Shown here piece by piece: positions 32,185 through 44,500 of a stretch of DNA of 64,000 nucleotides. Under the pieces are notes generated by a model. The model did not search any database. It had not been told where the DNA came from and saw nothing but the letters and a program-made list of their open reading frames with translations. Position 1 is the stretch's first letter, and each line of letters begins with the position of its first letter. The DNA is from Undaria pinnatifida (taxonomy: Eukaryota > Sar > Phaeophyceae > Laminariales > Alariaceae): contig JABAKD010000027.1 of the NCBI GenBank assembly GCA_012845835.1, positions 4,953,465 through 5,017,464 of the forward strand, in the 5' to 3' direction. A program made the position numbers and the translations under genes.

Positions 32185-35100
32185 CTGTGGGATGAGGAGA
32201 GGACGGGGGAGGTCAGATGATCAGAGTCGTACCGAGAAGATCGAGGGGAAGAAATCGATAAAAGGAGCATAGGGGACAGTAAACAAGACCAAGAAGAATG
32301 AGGAAGAAAAGTAATGGAAGACAAAACGACGAGCAAGAAGAAGACCAGGAACAACAGGAAGGAGGAGACGTCAAGGGAACAAGACCGTTGAGGACAACAG
32401 GACCAGGGGCACTGGCAATAAATATCTACTATTACGGGGGACCATATTTAATATAAACAGAACAAGAAAAATATGATAACACGCAATGCACTAAAAAAGT
32501 GCGAAAAAAACATACCTAGAAGCGAAACAAGAAGAAGCAGAACGTGGACAACGCAAACAGGAACAAGACCAAGAGCGAGAACAACTAATACCACGAAAAG
32601 GCCCTGGTACATGAATAGGAGGAAACACGAGAAAAAGGAAAGCCAGAAAAGAGCCGGCGGCCAAACTAGCACCACGTCTTAAGGGTGCAATGAAAAAAAC
32701 TACAGAAGGGAGTTGCGTACGTTGAGAGGCCTGGGGAGGGGGGCACCCCAGAGAACAAAGGGGTGGCGACGCCGCCTTCCCTCCAACCTCCCCAATACAA
32801 CAAATCTTTCTGTAAAACACTCACCCAAAGCTTGGAGTTGTCAGGCTGCACCGCGCAAACACGACAAGGTAGATGCTTCGTGTGAATTTAGAACGACTAC
32901 GTACTTAAGACTACCGCTGACTCGTACATGCAAGCACTACTTAGCGGCAGTAGGGTGTCGAAATTTTAGTGCCAGGTATCAATTAACTCCAATGCAATAC
33001 GGCATAAAATTCCAAAACTGGGAGGGAGACGATATGAGTAGTGGCCGTGACGATACCCCAAGGTAGATGCTTCGTGTGAATTTAGAACGACTACGTACTG
33101 AAGACTACCGCTGACTCGTACATGCAAGCACTACTTAGCGGCAGTAGGGTGTTGAAATTATCAATTAACTCCAATGCAATACGGCATTAAATTCCAAAAC
33201 TGGGAGGGAGACGATATGAGTAGTGGCCGTGACGATACCCAGCACAAGTACAGCCACGCTACTGCAGACCACAAGCAAGCAGGCAGTAGCATATACCTGG
33301 CATAAAAAATGTTGGGATACGGCAGCAGTGGTCATGGTGGTGATCACTTTGAGCGCGCGGTGACTCTCACCTCGTGCCCGTAAATAAAGATCGACGCCAA
33401 CAAAGTGACGATTTTTCGCGCGAGACCTGCACCAAACACACATTTTCAAAATTTGGCGAGAGAGCGAACGAGCGGTCGGGAGGGGGGTCGGGGGCTGGGG
33501 GGTCAACCTACCGAATCAATACCGAACTCAAGGTAAATCGACCAAGGAACACGACAGCTCCACCAACACATCCCACTTGATATTTTCCCAACTGTTTTTT
33601 ACTTCTTTCACTCCCGCATTTGCCTCGTTTTCTGCCTCGTTTGCGTAGGCTCCGCTGTTCGTATCCTATACGCTTGGCATGGTGTGGACAACCCTCTTTG
33701 TTGCAGTAGGCGGGTGTCCAAGTAATTCAAACAACTAACAATTGGAATTCCTTGGCTCAGTTCTTAACATGTCTGGTAAGACAAGAGGCAGCATTTTTTG
33801 GCATTTTACATTTTCTCAATTTCGGGACATCTTTACGTAATATCGCCGGAATTTCATTTTTTTTCCTCCGTTTTTCATCAAAAGACATGCCTAGGCCATG
33901 ATTTTATACTACAATTCATGGGGTTGCCCTTTCCTTTTTTTATCAAAATTGGTTTTGGCCTCATAAAGCACAGACCTCCTCAAGCGAGGAACCTCAGAAA
34001 AAAAAAAAGAAAAAAAAGTGTTGTACCTCTACCCCACCGTAGCATGTGTTAAGCCAAACACATTGCCAGCCACAAACGTACCTGCCAGGTAGAAAAAGCG
34101 CGTGAGCGAAGCAATGTACTGCAAGGAACCACCTAAAACACCTGTCAATAGCCAACTATAGTCGGCAACTTACATTCACAGCCAAACCATGCAAACCGCT
34201 ACCACGGAGACTCATTCTTAGTAGGGATAACATCAAAACAAACGTGGGAGCGGGGGGGGGATCCCCGTTTGTCGTTTAGCTGTAAATGCGTGGAAATATA
34301 TATATATATATATTCTGACGGCGTCAGCTGTGAGTGCGACGAATTTAGGGTCGATACTCATCTTTTTGCAAGCTCCGTACTACACCCGTCGCCCGTTTCT
34401 AGTAAGTTTTCATGAGTCAGAACCTATTATAAGATTATATTGTATCACAAATACTGATCATGCATGATCAAGTGTTAGATTGGTAGCGCATCAATCGTCT
34501 GTATAACAAGTAATAAGATCAACATAACAACAACAAGTATTAAATTGTTACTATCATTACATATATTACATATGTATCATCACCATGGAAAAATTGTTTC
34601 CCGGTCCACACAACACACAGAACAAACATGAACACAATTGCAGTCGTCGTTTGAGAGAGCTTTACTGACTAGTGGCGATTTTTCGTTTTTCTGCGGTCGA
34701 TTTCGTCATACCAGGTATTAAAAATGATCTCCGTGATCAACCGACACAAAGTACACAAGAAACAAAATGTAGCACGTAGCTAACTCGCAACAAGTCGGCG
34801 AGTTACAGTCAACCAATGCAAAAACACCACAAGGACTCTACCGACACAACTAGCCAACTAACAATATAGTCGATCACTTGTGCTTTGAAGTATCCAACCT
34901 ACTCATGCATGGCCCTAACGAACGCTTACCGATGATAGAGCACGTCAGGGCCCCGAACTTAGAGATGGTCACGAAGATGAACACCTGCCCCATAGCCCCC
35001 GACAGTCCAAGCAGCAGGAGCACCGGCCCCGTGGAATAGACCATCTGTCTCCAGGTAAACCATGTGTTTACAGCACAGAAGAAGGGGGGGAGGGCGGGGG

Positions 35101-38100
35101 GGTGGGGGGGCTGTGGGTAAATGTGCACTTACAGCGCAAGATACGACGCCGGGGGGCGGAGGACAGCGGGGGGGGGGCTACTCACTTGTTGCTTGTCTTA
35201 GACAGTTGACCATACGCCACGAATCCCTGTCTTGACGTGGCATCGTTCCTATTGCTTTCAGAGGCACCTCCAATATTCGATGTCGAGATATACGTTTAAC
35301 TGTATTTGTGAGGGTTTCCATGTATACAATAGGGGGTGTTTCTGCTGATGATTGTTATGTGGTGTCTTGTCTGGCACTTGATCTTCTACGAGCTTCCACG
35401 GTACGACGATAATGTGTTCCTTTTCTCTTCTTGCGCATCATAAGTGCCCTTCTGTGAGCCTACTCCACCAGGTAATCTACCAGTGGATGCATTCGACAAA
35501 AATATGCGTTTACAGCACACAAGAAGCGGCCGGGGTACAGGGGACGCGGGGGGGCTCCATGTAAATATGCAGCTTAAGAGAACGGGCGGGGGGGCAGGGG
35601 AGGGCGGGTCGGGGACAAGGGGCGGGGCCCCTGCAAAAATATGCGTTTACAGCCCATAGTATGGGGCGCGAGAGGGATGGGACGGGGGGGGGGCTCCGAA
35701 AAAATATGCGTTTACCGCTCAGGATGAGTGGCGGGGGGGGGTGCGAGGGTGGCGAGGCGAGGCGAGGCGACCGATGAGATTAGAAACGCGATAAATGAAA
35801 ACATGGATCGGTTACCACGGAGCGTTGACCCCCCCCGGATAACACACTTGGGCCAACGCTTGCAAAGTTCATCGTGGCAGAGGTACAGAGGTATCTACGC
35901 GTGCCGTAGACTTGGCACGGCTTGGTTTGACATAAATAACATCAAATAACACATACATCCTGGGATGAATTTCAGATCCGACTTGCAACAAAACCAGGGG
36001 GGGACAAACAATCGAAAATGGCGGCTTTCGGATAATCTCGTTGATATCTTTCCATAGGCGTGTTGCTTGGCGTTTGCACTCCATAGTACCGGTCGTCGAG
36101 AAAATCGCCCTTGAAGTTCGTCCAACGGGGTGTGTTGACGCACTGTCATACACGGAGTCGACGACTTACAGTCAACCAACGCACAGCCAAAGCAAGTATC
36201 CACACATTCTGAAAGATCCCCGATCCTCATGTGATGATGTAGATATCTCAGGGAAGATCTGGGTTATATAGCTCAATTTGAGGAGTGGGAGCCGTACGAT
36301 CTGCTTGATCTAACATATATTTCCAGAGTTGGATCTGTACTCATGATATACAGATCCTGCGCAACTTCTCATTACGACAAACACAGCATCTACTGTACAT
36401 CTACTGTACATCTACTGTACATGATCTATATTATCTATATCGTGATCGGTTCGATGTGCGCAAGTTATCACACGCAGTTTGCAAAGATGAGTTTCGACCA
36501 AAACCCGCGATCTTAACGGCTGAAAGTATGTTATTATACTTGTGTTTTAAAAAACACGCACCGATCAAGGAGGGGGTAGGTAGTAGGTACCCAACGCACC
36601 GAAAAGAAGCCGTTAATTTGCCCCGTGATGACCAAGCCTAGCCCGGCCAGGAGCATCTTGGCGAACTGTATGTTGAACATCAGGTCGAACGGCCCCACGT
36701 GGTGCTTGCACATCAGCTTGTCCTCGTACGCCCCCGTACCCCCGTCGAAGCAGAGGGACATGAAGAGCAGCGTCAATCCGAAAAGCTGCAACGTCGTCAA
36801 AGCAAAGTGGCGTGAGCAGCAGCGTTAACCAAAACGTGTTCAAAGCAGAGGAACAAAAACAGCATCTTCTATATGACGTGAACAGCTGTAGTGCCGTCAA
36901 ATCAGAGGGACGTGGGCAGCAGCGTTAATCCAAAACGTCTTCAAAGCAGAGGTGCGCAAACAGCACCTTCTGTATAAACGCTGTAATGCCGTGAAAGCAG
37001 AGGGCCGTGGGCAGCAATGATAATCCAAAATGTCTTCATGAAGAGGGGCTCAAACAGCATACTTTGATGTACTACACGAAAGGCTGTAATGTTATAGCAG
37101 ATGGACATCAACAGTAGCAGCGTCCATCCGAAAAACTGAAATAATGTTTGCCGAGTTCACGTAGGGCGCAAGCGTAAGGCCAAGCGACGAAAGTCCCCAA
37201 GGAGCGGGGAGGGGAGAAGACACGAAGGAAGGGGAGCGAGGAGAAAAGATGAAGCGAGAACAGCCCCCAAAGCGAAGAAAAAGAACAGTTACCAAAAAAA
37301 GGGAAAATAACCGTTATATATCCTCGTAGGCGAACAGCGTCAAAAATAGCCGTCACCCTCTTCGGAACCGCGCACACTACTTTTGACGAAAATACTTGGA
37401 ATAGGTGTAGAACGTTTTTGCAGTATGATAGGCGCAGGGTCACGGCAATAAGAGTCGCGAGAACGAAAATACAAACAAGCCGTCGGAGCAGGCGAGACGA
37501 AGGCTCGATGGGCAAAGATAGGAAGAATCACAAAAAAAGGAAGGACGGGCACAAAACGTATATTTGAAGTACCGGGTATCATACGTACCTACATACGTGA
37601 ACAGAACACAGAAAACGCACCCAACAGCGTTCAAAGCCGGGACCGGCGCTTTGTGTCACGTGTGATAATCTTCTGTCGATGTAGACCCGGTACTGACGGG
37701 AAGGGAGCAAAGGACGGAACCCTTGGTGTATGCCAAGAGGGCCTTGTGCATTTGCACTACAAGACTACAACGTACGTAATCGTACTAGACGGATACAACT
37801 GCAACGCCCAAGTCGAAGAGTAAACAAACATGTAGCGCACGAGTCAAAGTCGTCCACCGCGGCCGAGCCACGGCGGTGGCTTCACCGCACAGCACCAACC
37901 CTTCTCGGATCCATGGCGTACTCTGCGCTAGGGATAGCACCCATTTTTACACAGCTTCTCATACGAAGGGAAATCCACCTCACCCACCCACAGACTTGGA
38001 GAAAATTGAAAGCTCACCCCTATCAATAATCCAACGGCCTGAAATACCGGTATACCGGTAGAAAGTAACAATCCTCAGTCCACCTTATGGCTTCCAAAAA

Positions 38101-41100
38101 ATTGAAAGCTCCTCGGGATCAATTACCCAACGGCAAAAGGTATAATACCAGTAAGACGCGAAATTTCTCATATACCGTATGAGGAGCTCTCCATCTAATC
38201 CATCCGCTGACTTCCAGAAAATTGAAAGCTCACCCCAATTCATAAGCCAGCGACCGAACACATACAGCATACCAAACACGAGACATTCTAACGATATCGG
38301 GTGATCCCTGAGCAAAGGAGCCTCGCCTTAACAGCCAGAAAAATAACGGCAACAACCGCTACTACAATGCTGTTACAATACCTACAATACTGTCACCCCT
38401 ATCCTAGCACGCCTCTCATGTATTGCCATAAAAAAAAAACCGACGAGCCAAACAGTCTTCTCAAGCGACTAAAAAGAGCGCGCCACAGACCAATCTTCGA
38501 CATGCTGCGAGCGTGTGGCACAGCTCCTCGCAATGCAAGTCGGGCACACAACACACCCTACCCCAGCAGAACGGGGCTGAATCGTGTGGCCGCTGCCGTA
38601 ATCAAATAACGTAGTTCGGGCGTTTTTTCCCCCCAATGCTACGGCAGGTGGGATGTTATGTCAAGTTATGGTATGTTATGGTATGTCAAGGTATGTTACG
38701 TTATACCCCTACTTTTATTAACGAGTATAGGGCACTCGCGCAAGTGGCTCTGTGCCGCGTTAAAAAACGGAGACATACAATCTTTTGTTTCGTGTGCGAG
38801 TTTTCAACAAACAATTCTATGGCGGCAGTGCAAGCTACAGCGAACCCGAAAAGCACAAGGTTTGTTCATCAAGCCTGAAAATAAAGAAGGTAGCCACTAG
38901 ACCTAGGCTGGCTAGCCGGAAAGAGACCCTCTTGTACTGTATAGCCGTATTCATATAATATTTTCATGTGCCCTTATGGTAGCGATAGTCCTACAATGTG
39001 CTCATCGTAGCCATATCCATACAATGTGCTCATTGCAGCCATAGTCACATAAGATCTTCGTGTGTTCATGTACGCTACCAGACCATTTCACACTGCCATG
39101 CGGCGCCCTTCCGCGAGAGCCCTTTTTAGACGCGACGGCCGCGGGGGAGAAACGGTACCTCCCTGCGCGAAACGAGGGAAACGCGAGCCGCAAGCCTCAC
39201 CCGGCCGCCGTTGTACTTCCCCGCCCCCGACCCGAACGATCTGAACGATCTAGCGCATGTTTCCTGGGTTGGATCTGTACCACACAGATCCTTCACAAAA
39301 AAATACTAAGTATATCATAACGGCAGGTATAGGATCTAGATGATCTAGGTCGTTACATGTTCGGTGTATATAGGATCTGTATAACACAACGACAAACCAA
39401 CACAGGATCTATTAATAGACTATCTACTGTAGATCGTCATCTGTCCGATGCGTGCACGAGAAGGCTCATAAGCCTCACCTGGCTGCCGCTGTCCCCTCCG
39501 GGTTTCCCCGCCCCCGACCCCGAGTGCATGAACAACGCCACTCCCGTCACGATAAGACCAACGTTGACATACTTCTTCAGCGGATACTTCTTCCCCAGAA
39601 ACGCCCCCATCAGCATCACAGGAATTGGTTTGCAGCTCTTTCCAAGAACCTATGATACCAAGCCAAGGCAAGACAACAAGGTGGCGGAAGGAGGAGGGGG
39701 GTGTTACGCGTTAGCAAGGCACCGCGGCGGTGGTAGCCGAGGGGCGGGGGAGAGGGAGGGGGGGGGGAAAGGAGTACTACTAAGGCATGGCGGCGGTGCA
39801 CAGCGGGGAGGGCGGGAGGAGAGAGAGAGGGGTGTTGAAAAAAAAGCCAACCCGTGTTTGCTCTACTGATAAAAGGGGACATATGTAGCGGGGGTGCATG
39901 TTGCTGATCTTCGAAGAGAGATGGGGGGGGGGGGGGGTTGTTGGCTCTTTTTGTTAATAAACATGAACAACCAATGCCGTCCTTACGTGCCCGGGTAGGG
40001 TGGTAATAATACTGTGGGGTATAGCGCAACACAAGGGGGGCTTCGCCGCGGCGGGCTGACGCCCGCATGCGGCTCCGCGCATGCCCATAACATATAAGCG
40101 GAACAAGCGTTGACCGACTGTAAAGCAAGAGTACTGCTAAGGCATTACGCAATACTCTAGCCTGCCCGAGACTCCATGTATGTCCCGCCCAACCACTGGA
40201 TCTCTCCCAAAAAGAAAAACCGAGGAACCGTCGAGTTTTGTGTTTCAAACACAGCTATCCCTAAGAAAAGCAGCAGCAGTAGGTGCCATGGCAACGATTT
40301 CCACCAACGCACATAGTTGACGCCAGTTATTTACAAGTATCCACCAGCGCGAGATCCTAGTGACAGTTCCAGTGTCGGTATTGTGTGTAGCATATTAGGC
40401 AATGTCGTAGTGCAATATCAGTAGCACCTGAACTTCCCGTTGTAGTGGTCGCTCTGTGGTGACGGTATGTGCCAGCCGGAAATACCGGCACCACAGCCGC
40501 AACCGGCGCTACTCCGCATACGTCCACTACTGGTTGTTCCCATCTGTGCCCCGTGATTTCACAAGACACTAAAGCGTGCAATCGGCACTACTCAACCGGT
40601 GTTATTGTAGCCGGTCGCCCCGGTGGCGTATCAGGTTATCCTGGAGCCTGTTATAGGTCAGTTTTGTGAGTTCGAATCCCCCGACTGCATACTCGTATAA
40701 ATTCCTGGTCTTTTTTCTTGCGAACAAATTGACTTGCGGAAAACGCGAGAGCGTGAGTTAGCAACACTCGATGAAAAATCAACGAGCAGTGGGATTGCTG
40801 AACCCCATGCGCGATAAAAATTGAAGGCAAGAACCGGGGGGAAGAAGGGACGACACCTGTGACCACGGCTTGTCCAGAAGCTGGAAAGTAAAAGTGTGCG
40901 AAAATAAGAAGAAAAAAGAAAAAAAATAGAGGGACCTCAACCGTAAATAGTGTAGTTTACCTGAACCGGGTAGATGACGTATCGAAGAGATCGGACGGAT
41001 GTGAACGTCGACCCCATGGAGGTCATGCCCAGCACCAGCATCTGCGTCTTCGGAATCGTCGTTGGTTCCTGCCAGAAGAAAAAAGGGCATAACGCGTGGC

Positions 41101-41333
41101 ACAGTACAGAGCACCCGATAGGAAACATGATGTTTGACGAAGGCTAGGTTTCTTATCTGGGAGAGGGTGCCTTCTACACAATCTTCAGCATAACCGCTCC
41201 CATTTTCCTCAATAGTCCTGTAAATATCAGCCTGCCTAGCTTATTGCCCTGTTTCTTATTCAGCGTCCTGAACCGTAGTAGGAAGCGTAGTAGCGGCAGA
41301 GGAATAAATAGTAGTAGTAGCAGTAGTAGTAGT

Positions 41334-41381
<48 letters not shown>

Positions 41382-41443
41382 CAGCAGCAGCAGCAGCAGC
41401 AGGAGTAGGAGTAGTAGAAGGAGTAGAAGTAGTAGTTGTTGTT

Positions 41444-41525
<82 letters not shown>

Positions 41526-44500
41526 AAACAGTAGTAGTATCAGTAGTAGCAGTGGTAGTGCCAATAGACGTACAGGGAAACCGACACTTGAACACGCGTC
41601 GGGGCCGCACAACCGCTTCTGCCCACCTTGAGCCCCCTCAACGGCTGGGGATAGCCTAGGGTTAGGGTTAGGGTTAGGGTTAGGATCGGGGCCGGGTCGG
41701 ATCTGGGCCGGCGTTCAATATAGAAATTGACCAAACGGTGTTGCACGAGTATATCTACAAGGTAGTGTTGTAGATCTCGAGCCCGCCAAAGGGTTGAGGA
41801 CAGGGTTAGGCTTAGGGGTAGGCTTGGGATCCAGTCTGGGCCGGCGTGCGACGTAAGACATGACCAAATTGTGTTGCACGAAAAATATTTACAAGGTGGT
41901 GTTGTAGACCTTAAGCCCCCCTTAAGGTTTGGGGACCGGTAGAGGGTTTAGAATTGTGGCGGAGTTGGGGGTAGGCCGACGTACTACAGTAGATAGGAAA
42001 TTGATCAAACGCTGTTGCATGAGTAAAATTACAAGGGGGTGTTGTACACCGCCAGCATTGCCGCTGTCGACCTCGATCCTCCCAAAGGGTTCGCTAAGGG
42101 TTCGGGTTAGGTTTATGGTTGGGGTTTGGTCGAGTTTGGTCTGGTCGTGCAAGACATAATTTGACTAAAAAGTGTCGCACGAGTTTGCTCTCAAGGAGGC
42201 GTTGTCGACCTCGAGGCCCCCAAAGGGCTGAGGATATGGATAGCGTTAGGGTTGGGGTCGAGTTAAGCGTGGGCCCACGTGCGAGATAAAAATCGACTAA
42301 AATTTGGTGTATGAGTGCATTTACCCTGTATTAATCCCCTGTCGACCTCGAGTCGCCAAAATGTTGGCGATAACGAGAGGTAGGGTTGAGGTTGGGGTCG
42401 AGGTTGGGTCTGGGCCGTATAAACCATAAACCTCGAGCCCCCCAGAGTGTTGGGGATACGGCAACGGTTAGGGTTAGGCATAGGGTTGGGTCGGGTCGGC
42501 CTACCTACAAGATAGAAATTGACCACAACGTGGGGCTGTCAGTCCGCACGACTTAAGTCACCAACTAGCTATTCGTCGGGATAATAGCCCGTTAGTTTTT
42601 CCACGAATCCCGGCGAACACCACAGGCGGGTGGCTCCGAGAAGGTCCCAGCCTTTTTTTCTTCGGCGGGATGGTGTACAGTTAATATTGGCACAAATAAA
42701 TGGTATAATGCGTATGTTGTCAAGAAATTGAGGTTAGGTTCTTCACGCTAAAAAAGCATCTAAGAAATGCAGCTCAAACTGGCCAAATGACTTGCCAACT
42801 GAAGCCTCCAGCTAGCGCTAGCCTAGCGTACTAGTAAAGTCTTCGTCGTCCAGCGATTACGGGTAGTTACTAGTCGTGAACTCTTGCCGAATCCCTACCA
42901 AAAGGTATTGTTCGAGTGTGTAAAAAAAGGGGGTGTCGTATATAAAAAATACATTGGGGGTACCCCAACTCGAGGAAATTATTTTACCCTCAACGGCGTT
43001 CTGGACAAGGCATGATCACCCCTATCCCTTAATACCCTCTACTGCAAACGCCTTTATACCTATCGCGCATATTCACAATTCACAATTTCTCACAGCAGCA
43101 GTCCCACTGCCCGTCGATGTTCACATCTTCATCGAACTTAGAATTAATGAAAACTAAGACAACGACAACAGACGATTTTACGACGACAAGGACTTCCTTA
43201 AAAAAAAAAAAAAAAAATCATATTACCTGTCGTACGCGCAGGTTGGTGTGCGCGGTATTTGCAATGCGATGCATTTCAGTGTGGGAGGTCAGATGTCTGG
43301 GTTAGCAGGTACCTGGTAGCAGCAACAGCCCGGCGTACCGTGAAGAACGCAAGATAACACACTCCTCGGACGACTTTTCAAACCGACTTTCTCGCCAACG
43401 GGGGAACCGCAAACGCCCAGTGATCCCCGTGTATGGCAAAACAAAAAACAGTCCAGCGCCACCACTATCGTTGCGCCCCTGCCCCCTTTTGCTACGGAAA
43501 ATATCGTCGCTGGGAGTGTGTTGTTATCTTGCATGTTATTGTTCCGTCAGCAATCGAGCAAGACTCCAAGCCCGCCTGCTCGCCCCTGGCGACGCCACGA
43601 TTTCGCTGCCTCAAGGCCCGATCGATAAGTATACGAAAGAACGTCCGTCACAATATCTTATCCTTGGTCACGACATCCGCATGCACCAGATACACTACAT
43701 AATGTCACTACATCACCCTGGTGACCCTGGTACAAGCTACACTGCTGTAGTCCTAAGGGGAGTCGCCGACCTATATCCTAAATGAGGACAAAAAAAAAAA
43801 AACTTGATGAGGACACACACCCAGCAATACGCGCGATCGGAGTATCACACACAGCGTGCAAACATGAGTTTCGATGAAATCTTCGATCTCACAGCTGGAG
43901 ACATAATGCCACTGCTCTATAGTGCCGGTGACATCGCTTGGCACGGCTGGAACTCCCTTCAGGAACTATCAACTCTCTAACAAACCCTATTCCCAATAGT
44001 GCCGGTGCCCTGAACAGTGCCGGTGTAGTGGGCTGGGACATGCCGGGATTACGATTGAACAAACTGGATGCGGCAATTAGTGCCGATGTACTGGCACATA
44101 CCGGCACTACGATGGAACAAACCGGATGCGGCGAGACTCGTAAAAACAAGAGGTTTTGATGTTTTGACTTGTATCGAACACGCCGTACACACTTCTAGGA
44201 GACCGCCGTTTGGCCTATGACTGACCGCCCCACTACAACACTAAAACTAGCACGGCAGAGGTCTTGACGCGCCCGAAACGACCAGTCTGCTAACGTATGT
44301 GCCGTACTCGGACTATTACATACAATACAGGCCACCTGATAAGAAACAGGGTAATAAGAGCGCCAGGCTGATATTTTACAACCCGGGGGCCGTTATACTG
44401 AAGTTAGAATAGAACGCACCTCTCCTAAATAAGAAACCCAGCCTGCGTCAGTACTTCTGTTCTTACTACCTGGTATTTATCTGGTATTTATATAGACTAT

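Noticed and set aside
39616-40248. Minus-strand frame of 210 codons overlapping intron 2 and exon 3
   Set aside because: It is in a different register from the confirmed transporter exon, is rich in Pro/Ser from C-rich intron DNA and has no domain.
41256-41612. Poly-Leu and poly-Thr frames of about 117 codons
   Set aside because: Both are translations of the interrupted TAG trinucleotide array in different registers.
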